A stretch of DNA of 8,815 nucleotides from Clostridia bacterium (GTDB lineage Bacteria > Bacillota > Clostridia > TANB77 > CAG-508), in NCBI GenBank assembly GCA_900752095.1, contig CAADUD010000018.1:1-8815 (forward strand). The letters are read 5' to 3'. The position numbers were made by a program, and so were the translations under genes. This document shows positions 1 to 5,385 of the stretch, one piece after another (within the stretch, counting starts at the first letter, position 1; every line of letters starts with the position of its first letter). The notes beneath the pieces were generated by a model. It had not been told where the DNA came from, ran no database searches, and saw only the letters and a program-made list of their open reading frames with translations.

Positions 1-1
1 A

Positions 2-331
2 GCAAGTATTGCCATTTTGGCATTAAAGGAACTAACAGAAAGTACAGATAATAAAGAAAGATATAAAATGCTACGAAAATTAGGAGTAGATGAGAAAATG
101 ATAAATAAATCATTATTTAGACAAATTGCAATATTCTTTATATTTCCATTATTAGTAGCAATTATTCATTCAATATTTGGAATAAAATTCTGTAGTTATA
201 TCATTTCTACATTCGGAAATGAACAATTATTAAACTCAATAATTATGACAGCAGTATTTATTGTAGTTATCTATGGAGGATATTTCCTAATTACTTACTT
301 ATGTAGCAAAAATATAATAAAGGAGAAATAG
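2..331 (+). CDS. BceB/FtsX-like ABC transporter permease, C-terminal end (5' partial)
   Basis: This is the last ~109 residues of a membrane permease that begins before the window; the frame is open from base 2 and a TTG at 17 is not a real start. The visible start, ALKELTESTDNKERYKMLRK, followed by a conserved LGVDEKMINKSLFRQ-type segment, is the cytoplasmic loop typical of BceB-type permeases. Two hydrophobic segments follow (about residues 43-60 and 78-99) and a short lysine-rich tail. Family knowledge: BceAB transporters give resistance to cell-wall-active peptides such as bacitracin and act with an OmpR-family response regulator and histidine kinase. None of those partners is visible here, so substrate and operon structure are unknown. 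Family assignment is fairly sure; substrate is not. Confidence 0.8.
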   Translation, partial: ASIAILALKELTESTDNKERYKMLRKLGVDEKMINKSLFRQIAIFFIFPLLVAIIHSIFGIKFCSYIISTFGNEQLLNSIIMTAVFIVVIYGGYFLITYLCSKNIIKEK

Positions 332-367
332 ATATGATAATAAAATATAGATTGGAATGGAATTTTA

Positions 368-410
368 CTTACAAAAATGTAAGAATATTGTAAGACAAAA
401 CAATAGTAAG
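368..410 (+). promoter_or_regulatory. TGTAAG repeat cluster, probable OmpR-family response-regulator site
   Basis: The sequence has CTTACA (368-373), four A's, then TGTAAG (378-383), making a perfect 6-bp inverted repeat. A second TGTAAG (389-394) lies exactly 11 bp after the first, one helical turn in the same orientation. A related AGTAAG (405-410) overlaps the -35 position of the promoter at 424-432. Direct hexamers one turn apart just upstream of a weak -35 are the usual layout for PhoB/OmpR-family regulators, including those of Bce modules. The adjacent BceB end makes a BceR-like regulator the obvious candidate (inference). The target would be the yccF gene downstream. Confidence 0.5.
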
Positions 411-423
411 AAAAATTGGAAAT

Positions 424-432
424 TGATATAAT
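424..432 (+). promoter_or_regulatory. Extended -10 promoter of yccF
   Basis: TG-A-TATAAT gives a perfect extended -10 element. The -35 position (404-409) reads TAGTAA, a poor match, consistent with activator dependence through the TGTAAG repeats. It would give a leader of about 130 bases before the yccF start. Confidence 0.5.
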
Positions 433-434
433 AT

Positions 435-458
435 AATAAATACTTAAAAGTATTTATT
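435..458 (+). repeat. 11-bp inverted repeat at the predicted transcription start
   Basis: AATAAATACTT (435-445) and AAGTATTTATT (448-458) are perfect complements separated by two bases. The repeat starts three bases after the -10 element, so it covers the predicted transcription start. It could be a repressor operator or a 5'-end hairpin of the transcript. No uridine run follows, so it is not a convincing terminator. Confidence 0.4.
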
Positions 459-571
459 TGAAATTAGATAATAGTTAATAGAACTATATATAAATTTTTA
501 GCAGAAAGTTAAATAACTATGCAAAAGATTACACAAAGATTAATTAGTGTTTTAGAAAAGGAGATTAAAGT

Positions 572-931
572 ATGAGCTTTTTAGGAAATGTATTATGGTT
601 TATCTTTGGAGGTCTGTTTAGTGGACTTTCTTGGATATTCTCTGGAGTAATTTGGTGCATTACTATTATTGGAATACCTTATGGAAAACAATGCTTTAAA
701 TTTGCATCAATGTCATTTGCACCATTTGGAAAAGAAATTGAATATGGTGGCGGTGTTCCATCATTACTTGCAAATGTTATATGGATTATCTTCTTTGGTA
801 TTCCTATGGCACTTGAAAACTTAATGTTCGGTTGCATATGGTGTATAACCATAGTAGGAATACCATTTGGATTACAGTTCTTTAAAATTGCAAAACTTTC
901 ACTTGCACCTTTTGGAGCAAGGATAGTTTAA
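572..931 (+). CDS. yccF: YccF domain-containing inner membrane protein
   Basis: A 119-residue protein made of two YccF repeats. Each half has a membrane segment with W..F.G followed by the signature CITI(I/V)GIP(F/Y)G, then a F(K)..A...APFG motif (first copy about residues 29-53, second about 88-116). Length and two-repeat layout match the bacterial YccF family, whose members are inner membrane proteins without an established biochemical role. The start is supported by AAAGGAG about 8 bases upstream of ATG. The gene stands alone: it has its own promoter region at 368-432 and a terminator at 990-1019. The response-regulator-type repeats upstream suggest envelope-stress induction, which is inference. 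No damage is seen in the reading frame. Confidence 0.9.
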   Translation: MSFLGNVLWFIFGGLFSGLSWIFSGVIWCITIIGIPYGKQCFKFASMSFAPFGKEIEYGGGVPSLLANVIWIIFFGIPMALENLMFGCIWCITIVGIPFGLQFFKIAKLSLAPFGARIV

Positions 932-989
932 GCATGATACAATAAAACAAGAATACAAAACATTAATTTAAAATTTGTGTAAATTTATA

Positions 990-1019
990 GGAGAGCAACT
1001 GTTGTTACTCTTCCTTTTT
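990..1019 (+). terminator. Rho-independent terminator after yccF
   Basis: GGAGAGCAAC (990-999), loop TGTT, then GTTACTCTTCC, forming about nine pairs with one C-A mismatch and one G-U pair, followed directly by TTTTT (1015-1019). It lies about 60 bases after the yccF stop and is the most GC-rich hairpin in the gap. It is the main feature of the gap 932-1096. Confidence 0.6.
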
Positions 1020-1056
1020 AGAATTTATAAATGTTATAGTGAAATTTAAGTTTTTA

Positions 1057-1065
1057 TGATATACT
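1057..1065 (+). promoter_or_regulatory. Possible extended -10 promoter before the flavin-reductase remnant
   Basis: TG-A-TATACT within TTTTTATGATATACTTAAT. The first part is the same wording as the promoter half of the three-copy repeat in this window (TTTTTATGATATTATAAT). No convincing -35 is seen. It could still drive the SRPBCC gene at 1380. Confidence 0.3.
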
Positions 1066-1096
1066 TAATTCGAAGTTATAAAATGTAAAGTAGAAT

Positions 1097-1377
1097 ATGA
1101 AAATAGAAAAAGAGTTTCACAAATACTTTAAATTCTCATATCCAGAGAAATTTAATTTTCTCATTTTGAAACAACTTCAGCTATTCCACAAGTTTTATTT
1201 GCAATAACGACTTGGAAAGAAAATAGAAAACCAAATGTATGCTTTCTTTCTTGGAGTTGCTTTCACAAAGAAAATAAATGCTCTAGTAATAAAATTAAAA
1301 TAAGAACAGCTAATACTATGAAAAAAATATTAGAAATATGTAAAAATATAGTGTTTTATAGAAAATCGGAGGAGTAA
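1097..1377 (+). pseudogene. Decayed flavin reductase-like gene (frameshifted, internally deleted)
   Basis: Two frames together give a recognisable N-terminus. Frame one from ATG 1097 reads MKIEKEFHKYFKFSYPEKF and stops at about 1205. The frame two bases later carries on from about 1156 with HFETTSAIPQVLFAITTWKE, a lysine/proline turn, then SWSCFH (up to about 1270). From memory this order (E-F at the start, then SAIPQ, ITTW, and a SW.CFHG-type motif) matches clostridial flavin reductase/FMN-binding split-barrel proteins, normally about 200 residues; no search could be run. The switch between frames near 1150-1160 is a frameshift. After SWSCFH the sequence loses similarity, and the frame ends at TAA 1375, inside the ribosome site of the next gene. 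The FMN-binding core is therefore missing. Confident that the region is broken; less sure of the family. Confidence 0.5.
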
Positions 1378-1379
1378 TT

Positions 1380-1778
1380 ATGATTAAATCAAATATAAAA
1401 AAGCAATTTTCTTGCGATAGAAATAAATTGTGGGATATTATTACAGATAATTCAAATTATAAATGGAGAACAGATTTATCAAAAATAGAAATAATAGATG
1501 AAACACATTTTGTTGAATATACTATAAATAACTTTCCTACATATTTTACTATTACTGCAAAAGAAAAGTTAAAAGAGTATAAATTTGATTTAGAAAATGC
1601 TAATTTAAAAGGTAAATGGATTGGCATCTTTAAAGAACTTCCGAATGGTAATATTGAATTAGATTTTACTGAAGAAATAAAAGTAAATAATTTAATTATG
1701 AAATTATTAGCCAAACCTTATTTAAAAAGCCAACAAAAAAAATATATGAGAGATTTAGAAAAAGAGTTGAGTAAGTAA
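1380..1778 (+). CDS. SRPBCC-family (START/polyketide cyclase-like) small protein
   Basis: A 132-residue cytoplasmic protein with the pattern of the SRPBCC fold. It starts with a strand and KQF.CDRNKLWDIITD (residues 8-23), the usual 'interaction potential then first helices' opening with a conserved tryptophan. Alternating short strands follow, including an F(T)ITAKE segment near residue 58 and LPNGNIELDF near 96-105. It closes with a long amphipathic helix (about 108-131). Such proteins bind hydrophobic ligands in a deep pocket; the ligand cannot be predicted. GGAGGAG lies 7 bases upstream of ATG and overlaps the stop of the broken flavin-reductase frame, so the two may once have been co-translated. 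No signal peptide is seen. Confidence 0.75.
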   Translation: MIKSNIKKQFSCDRNKLWDIITDNSNYKWRTDLSKIEIIDETHFVEYTINNFPTYFTITAKEKLKEYKFDLENANLKGKWIGIFKELPNGNIELDFTEEIKVNNLIMKLLAKPYLKSQQKKYMRDLEKELSK

Positions 1779-1796
1779 TAGAAAGATATAAAAATT

Positions 1797-1892
1797 ATGA
1801 AGTGTGATAATAAATTAGAATTAATAGAAAAAATTAAAAATAATGCAAATTTATTTATGAAAGAATATTCTGAATATGAAAATATAGAGTAA
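1797..1892 (+). other. Unidentified 31-codon ORF ending in the terminator/promoter repeat
   Basis: ATG at 1797 opens a short frame rich in Lys, Glu and Asn (KLELIEKIKNNANLF in the middle), probably helical. Its TAA (1890-1892) lies inside repeat copy 1. The ribosome site is weak (AGAAAG about 9 bases upstream). I do not recognise it. It may be a gene stub cut off at the repeat, or chance. It is the only coding signal seen on the plus strand in the gap 1779-2434. Confidence 0.25.
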
Positions 1893-1923
1893 TTTTTCTT
1901 TTTATGATATTATAATGGAAATA
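1881..1923 (+). repeat. Terminator/promoter repeat, copy 1 (left arm missing)
   Basis: These 43 bases match copies at 6992-7034 and 8503-8545 with only two or three differences. They contain the right arm TATAGAGTAATTT, the run TTTTTCTTTTT (1893-1903), and an extended -10 TGA-TATTAT (1906-1914) overlapping TATAAT (1911-1916). Unlike the other copies, the matching left arm AAATTACTTTATA is absent: the unidentified 31-codon ORF runs straight into the repeat. As a terminator this copy is therefore probably dead, while the promoter half is intact. Confidence 0.6.
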
Positions 1924-1960
1924 TTAATTTATAAGGCAGATTAAAATTAAATAGAAAACA

Positions 1961-1997
1961 AAAAACAGGTAATTGTTAAAAATAATTATCTGTTTTT
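1961..1997. terminator. Bidirectional terminator between convergent transcripts
   Basis: A 17-base arm (1961-1977, starting AAAAACAGG) pairs with 1981-1997 (ending CTGTTTTT) around an AAA loop. As plus-strand RNA every position pairs, with two G-U pairs, followed by a T-rich tail. As minus-strand RNA there are two A-C mismatches and a long T run on the other side. It separates plus-strand transcription from the minus-strand MGMT-like pseudogene, whose stop is at 2000. Confidence 0.7.
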
Positions 1998-1999
1998 GC

Positions 2000-2309
2000 T
2001 TATATATTCCATTGGTGTTTTTTAAGATCAACGCAAAAATCATCTTTAAAAGTAACACCTTCACTTTTTAATAAATCTATTTGTTCTATCCAGCCTGGAG
2101 AAATTCTACCTTGATGATTAACAACTCTATGGCAAGGAAAATCACCATAGCGAAAAGCCATTTTTAAAGCTCTACCAACTAATCTAGCATTTTTAGGTTT
2201 TCCAATTAACCTAGCAATTTGCCCATAAGTTGCAACACATCCGAGCAGGTATTTCTTCTACGATGGAATATATTAAATAAGATAAATCATCATCTAATAC
2301 TGTTTGCAT
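2000..2309 (-). pseudogene. MGMT-like (alkyltransferase family) gene, broken by a one-base frameshift
   Basis: On the minus strand, ATG at 2309 (GAGGTG ribosome site 5 bases upstream) gives 22 residues ending VEEIPA. One extra base within 2241-2246 (CCGAGC on the plus strand) then throws the frame out and reaches a stop soon after. In the corrected frame the protein continues GCVATYGQIARLIGKPKNAR, LVGRALKMA, then PCHRVVNHQGRISPGW, and ends KKHQWNI at 2000: about 102 residues in all. This is the small MGMT-like family that contains only the DNA-binding and active-site domain. The acceptor cysteine in PCHR is present, unlike Atl proteins, where it is usually Trp. The rest of the frame is undamaged, so the break is recent or is a sequencing error. 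It diverges from the ada-alkA operon and probably belonged to the same alkylation response. Confidence 0.85.
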
Positions 2310-2322
2310 AAAAACACCTCAA

Positions 2323-2374
2323 GGACATTATAAAATAAATTCAATAAAAAATCAAATAAAAAAATTATATGTCC
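2323..2374. promoter_or_regulatory. GGACAT...ATGTCC inverted pair in the divergent control region
   Basis: GGACATTATAA begins at 2323 and its near-mirror TTATATGTCC ends at 2374, with an A-rich spacer of about 30-40 bases. The right copy lies just upstream of the ada -35 position. The left copy overlaps the -10 of the minus-strand promoter. This placement would suit binding by the Ada-AlkA regulator or another dimeric regulator, but the known E. coli Ada box is different, so this is only a candidate. Confidence 0.35.
2327..2355 (-). promoter_or_regulatory. Promoter of the divergent MGMT-like gene
   Basis: Read on the minus strand, TTGATT (2355-2350), a 17-base spacer, then TATAAT (2332-2327). 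The predicted start is near 2320, right at the ribosome site, so the leader is very short. Confidence 0.55.
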
Positions 2375-2382
2375 GTAAATGG

Positions 2383-2411
2383 TGAGACTTTTTGAAAATA
2401 TGTGTTATAAT
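2383..2411 (+). promoter_or_regulatory. Promoter of the ada-alkA alkylation-repair operon
   Basis: TATAAT (2406-2411) preceded at 17-base spacing by TGAGAC (2383-2388), a poor -35. A good -10 with a weak -35 is what is expected of a promoter activated by methylated Ada. The ribosome site GGGAGTGG follows at 2423-2430. Confidence 0.5.
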
Positions 2412-2434
2412 ATAAATGCAAAGGGAGTGGAAAA

Positions 2435-3919
2435 GTGAAAGAAAAAATAAATCATTCATTATATGAAGTATTTAAGTCAAAAGATGAAAGATTTGATGGT
2501 AGGGTGTTTATTGGTGTATCTTCAACAGGCATTTATTGCAGACCAGTATGTAAAGCCAAACTTACAAAAGAAGAAAATTGCACTTACTATACTACTCCAG
2601 CAGAGGCGGAAGCAGATGGTTTTAGACCTTGTTTAATTTGTAGACCAGAACTTGCACCTGGAAATTCTAAAATAGATTCTTCAAGAACAATAGCAGCAAG
2701 AGCTGTAAAACTGTTAGAAGAAAATATTGCAGATGAGAGAAGTATAGAAGAAGTTGCAAATATTTTAGGTGTAAGTGATAGACATTTAAGGAGAGTATTT
2801 AAAGAAGAATATAATGTTACACCAATAGAATATTTACAAACAAGTAGATTATTACTTGCCAAAAAATTGCTAACAGATACTAATATTAGTATATTAGATG
2901 TAGCAATAGCTTCTGGATTTGGAAGTTTACGAAGGTTTAATGATTTATTTAAGAGACAATATAGTTTAGCACCAAGTCATTTTAGAAAAGAAGTGAAACA
3001 CCAAAATACAAAAGGAAATAAAGACATAACCATTAAAATTGGTTATCATCTGCCATATAGATATAATGATATATTAAACTTTTTAAAATCTCGTGCTATA
3101 TATGGAATCGAAAAAATAGAAAAAGGTAAATATTATAGAACTGTACGAATCAAGAAAAACAATGAATATATAACAGGCTATATTATTGTATCTAATAATG
3201 AGAAAAAAAGTGCTATTGACTTAACTATTTCCGATACATTGCTAAAGGTATTGCCACAAGTTATTGGAAAAGTGAAAAACCTGTTTGACTTAAACTGTGA
3301 GCCATATTCTATTTATGAAACACTAAAAGATGTAAACAAAACAATATCAAACTCATTCTTAATTGGAACTAGAATACCTGGTAGCATAGATGATTTTGAA
3401 ATCTGCGTTAGAGCAGTCATAGGACAATTAGTAAGTGTAAAATCAGCTACTACATTGCTAAGAAGAATGACAGAAAAAATAGGCAATAAAATAAATACAA
3501 ATATAAATGGTTTAGACTACTTATTTCCTACACCGGAGGATATTTTAAAAATAAAAGATTATATATCAGATGTACTTGGACCACTAGGGATTACAAAAAC
3601 AAAGTCAAATGTTATCAAAGAACTAGCAATACTTTTTACAAGTCAAAGAGTTGATTTTAGTAATTGCATCGATACAAAAGCAGAAATGAAGAGGCTGTTA
3701 GATATTAAAGGTATTGGAGAATGGACTGCAAAATATATAGCAATGAGAACAATGAATGATACAGATATATTATTAGATAGTGATTATGCTATTAAAAAAA
3801 TAATGGAAAACTATAAATTGAATATTACAGTATTTGAAAAATATAAACCTTTTAGAAGCTATATTACAATAGGTATATGGAACTCATTAGAAGAAAATCA
3901 AAAAATTAGGAGGAATTAA
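2435..3919 (+). CDS. ada: Ada-AlkA fusion: methyl-sensing activator plus 3-methyladenine DNA glycosylase II
   Basis: A 494-residue fusion in three parts. Residues 1-76 are the Ada metal-binding domain: C35, C39, C66 and C69 match the four zinc cysteines of E. coli Ada (C38, C42, C69, C72). The first cysteine in that family takes a methyl group from DNA phosphotriesters and switches the protein to an activator. Residues ~84-188 form an AraC-type double helix-turn-helix. Residues ~197-494 are AlkA: an N-terminal domain, then an HhH-GPD glycosylase with LLDIKGIGEWTAKY and LLDSDYAIKK, where D450 fits the catalytic Asp238 of AlkA. There is no lysine at the beta-lyase position, so it should be monofunctional. 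The C-terminal MGMT domain of E. coli Ada is absent; that task falls to the two ogt genes downstream. The start is GTG, with GGGAGTGG upstream. It heads the operon and probably activates its own promoter (known for the family, inferred here). Confidence 0.93.
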   Translation: MKEKINHSLYEVFKSKDERFDGRVFIGVSSTGIYCRPVCKAKLTKEENCTYYTTPAEAEADGFRPCLICRPELAPGNSKIDSSRTIAARAVKLLEENIADERSIEEVANILGVSDRHLRRVFKEEYNVTPIEYLQTSRLLLAKKLLTDTNISILDVAIASGFGSLRRFNDLFKRQYSLAPSHFRKEVKHQNTKGNKDITIKIGYHLPYRYNDILNFLKSRAIYGIEKIEKGKYYRTVRIKKNNEYITGYIIVSNNEKKSAIDLTISDTLLKVLPQVIGKVKNLFDLNCEPYSIYETLKDVNKTISNSFLIGTRIPGSIDDFEICVRAVIGQLVSVKSATTLLRRMTEKIGNKINTNINGLDYLFPTPEDILKIKDYISDVLGPLGITKTKSNVIKELAILFTSQRVDFSNCIDTKAEMKRLLDIKGIGEWTAKYIAMRTMNDTDILLDSDYAIKKIMENYKLNITVFEKYKPFRSYITIGIWNSLEENQKIRRN

Positions 3920-3922
3920 AAA

Positions 3923-4279
3923 ATGGAAAATGTAATTGTATTATTTGAGGTAACAGTAAAAGATGGAAATATGGAAGATTATTTAAAAAAAGCAGGAATG
4001 TTAAAAGAACATTTAAAAAATGCAAAGGGATTTATTAGAACTGAAAGATTTTCTTCACTAGCAACAGAGGGAAAGTTATTAAGTCTTTCAGTTTGGAAAG
4101 ATGAAGAAAGTGTAAAGGAATGGAGGAATTTAGCTGACCACAGAATGAGCCAAAAAGCAGGAAAAATAGAAGACTTCGTGGATTATAAAATAACAGTTGT
4201 AACACCTATTAGAACATATACAATGAATAATAGAGAAAATGCACCAAAGGATTCAAATGAATATTTTGAAATAAGATAA
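3923..4279 (+). CDS. Antibiotic biosynthesis monooxygenase (ABM)-fold protein
   Basis: A 118-residue protein. It opens with a beta strand (VIVLFEVTVKDG, residues 4-15), a helix, then GFIRTERFSS, LLSLSVWKDEESVKEW (about 53-68) and the HRMSQ region, ending in a final strand before VTPIRTY. This order (ferredoxin-like fold; W.DE.....W; then H) is that of ABM/YgiN/HmoA-type proteins, which include quinol monooxygenases and heme-degrading enzymes. The substrate cannot be read from sequence. It starts 3 bases after the ada-alkA stop, with AGGAGG overlapping the end of that gene, and is followed at 13 bases by ogt, so it is surely co-transcribed with the repair genes. Its role there is unknown; handling of a reactive small molecule linked to alkylation is a guess. 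Confidence 0.82.
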   Translation: MENVIVLFEVTVKDGNMEDYLKKAGMLKEHLKNAKGFIRTERFSSLATEGKLLSLSVWKDEESVKEWRNLADHRMSQKAGKIEDFVDYKITVVTPIRTYTMNNRENAPKDSNEYFEIR

Positions 4280-4292
4280 GGAGGAAATTAGA

Positions 4293-4832
4293 ATGATTTA
4301 TACAGATACTTATAAATCCCCTATTGGTAATTTGTTAATTGCTTCAAAAGACAATAAATTAGTAGGACTATGGATGGAAAATCAAAAATACTATTTATCT
4401 AATTTTAAAGAAGAAATAGTAGAAACACAAAATCTTGAAGTATTAGTAAAAACAAAAAAATGGTTAGATAAATATTTTAATGGAGAAAATCCGGATATTA
4501 AAGAATTAGAGTTAAATCCTATTGGAAGTGAGTTTAGAAAAAGTGTATGGGAAATTCTAAAAAAAATTCCTTATGGAGAAGTAACTACCTATAATGATAT
4601 TGCAAAAGAAATTGCAAAACAAAAAGGAATAGAAAAGATGTCAGCACAAGCAGTTGGAGGAGCAGTAGGACATAATCCTATTTCAATTATAATTCCTTGC
4701 CATAGAGTAGTTGGAACAAATGGAAGTTTAACAGGTTATGCAGGTGGAATAAAAAAGAAACTTTATTTATTAGAACATGAAAAAGTGAATATGGATAAAT
4801 TGTTTGTGCCAACAAAGGGAACGGCTTTATAA
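4293..4832 (+). CDS. ogt: O6-methylguanine-DNA methyltransferase (first copy)
   Basis: A 179-residue MGMT with both domains: an N-terminal RNase-H-like part (about 1-75; opening Y.SPIGNLL) and the C-terminal DNA-binding/active-site part (about 78-165). The acceptor cysteine is C136 in IIPCHRVVG, the Asn-hinge NGSLTGYAGG follows, and HNPISI precedes. The protein transfers the alkyl group of O6-alkylguanine irreversibly to C136. Position 119, 17 residues before the cysteine, holds Gln where human AGT and E. coli Ogt have the Arg finger (Arg128 in human). AAGGAGG lies well placed before ATG. It is the third gene of the operon and a tandem paralogue of the next gene, with which it shares a 69-bp identical block. 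Function is clear; substrate range is not. Confidence 0.94.
   Translation: MIYTDTYKSPIGNLLIASKDNKLVGLWMENQKYYLSNFKEEIVETQNLEVLVKTKKWLDKYFNGENPDIKELELNPIGSEFRKSVWEILKKIPYGEVTTYNDIAKEIAKQKGIEKMSAQAVGGAVGHNPISIIIPCHRVVGTNGSLTGYAGGIKKKLYLLEHEKVNMDKLFVPTKGTAL
4647..4715 (+). repeat. 69-bp identical block shared with the second ogt gene (copy A)
   Basis: This block is identical base for base to 5200-5268 and encodes the segment from Gln119 through the PCHR active site to VVG. Just outside it the two genes differ even at silent sites. Confidence 0.9.
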
Positions 4833-4851
4833 ATACTGGAGGTAATTAAAA

Positions 4852-5385
4852 ATGATATATAAGAAAAATTATCAATCCCCTCTTGGAGAAATTATTATAA
4901 ATTCAGATGGAGAAAATTTAACAGCAGTATGCTTTAAAAATTCAATGGATTATAGAAAATATATTATAGATGGAGAAGAAAAGGATTTGCCTATATTTGA
5001 AAAAACAACTGAATGGTTAAATATATATTTTCAAGGAAAAGATCCAAAATTTATACCAAGATACAAAAGAGATGATATAACACCATTTAGAAAATTAGTT
5101 ATTGATGAAATGCTTAAAATACCACACGGACAAACTGTAACATATAATGATATTTCAAAAATTATTGCTAAAAAGAAAGGGCTTAAAAGAATGTCTAGTC
5201 AAGCAGTTGGAGGAGCAGTAGGACATAATCCTATTTCAATTATAATTCCTTGCCATAGAGTAGTTGGAGCAAATGGAAGCCTAACCGGTTATGGTGGCGG
5301 AATAAAGAATAAAGTGGAATTATTAAAACTAGAAGGAAATGATATGAGTAAATTTTTTATTCCTAAAAGAGGTACAGCATTATGA
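4852..5385 (+). CDS. ogt: O6-methylguanine-DNA methyltransferase (second copy)
   Basis: A 177-residue paralogue of the preceding gene with the same layout: opening YQSPLGEII, a diverged N-terminal domain, then MSSQAVGGAVGHNP, acceptor C134 in PCHRVVG, and NGSLTGYGGG. As in its neighbour, Gln (Q117) stands at the Arg-finger position, and both proteins end in GTAL. The N-terminal domains have drifted apart strongly while the active-site block is identical in DNA. This suggests an old duplication followed by local gene conversion, or transfer of related copies. TGGAGG lies upstream of ATG with a 19-base gap from the first copy. The stop overlaps the start of tag by four bases (ATGA), indicating translational coupling. 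The two copies may prefer different alkyl lesions (inference). Confidence 0.93.
   Translation: MIYKKNYQSPLGEIIINSDGENLTAVCFKNSMDYRKYIIDGEEKDLPIFEKTTEWLNIYFQGKDPKFIPRYKRDDITPFRKLVIDEMLKIPHGQTVTYNDISKIIAKKKGLKRMSSQAVGGAVGHNPISIIIPCHRVVGANGSLTGYGGGIKNKVELLKLEGNDMSKFFIPKRGTAL
5200..5268 (+). repeat. 69-bp identical block shared with the first ogt gene (copy B)
   Basis: Identical to 4647-4715. Downstream, silent differences resume at once (for example TTAACAGGT against CTAACCGGT). Confidence 0.9.

Noticed and set aside
334..393. 19-codon frame after the BceB gene
   Set aside because: It runs through the TGTAAG array, and no family is recognisable; a regulatory region explains the sequence better.
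437..456. Hairpin at 437-456 as a terminator for the bce operon
   Set aside because: No T run follows and the stem is nearly all A-T; its place at the transcription start fits an operator better.
1457..1714. Minus-strand 85-codon frame inside the SRPBCC gene
   Set aside because: Lies opposite a well-supported gene, has no ribosome site, and its composition is the mirror of AT-rich coding sequence.
2587..2862. Minus-strand 91-codon frame inside ada-alkA
   Set aside because: Antisense shadow of the Ada/AraC region, with Ser/Ala-rich low-complexity product and no start signals.
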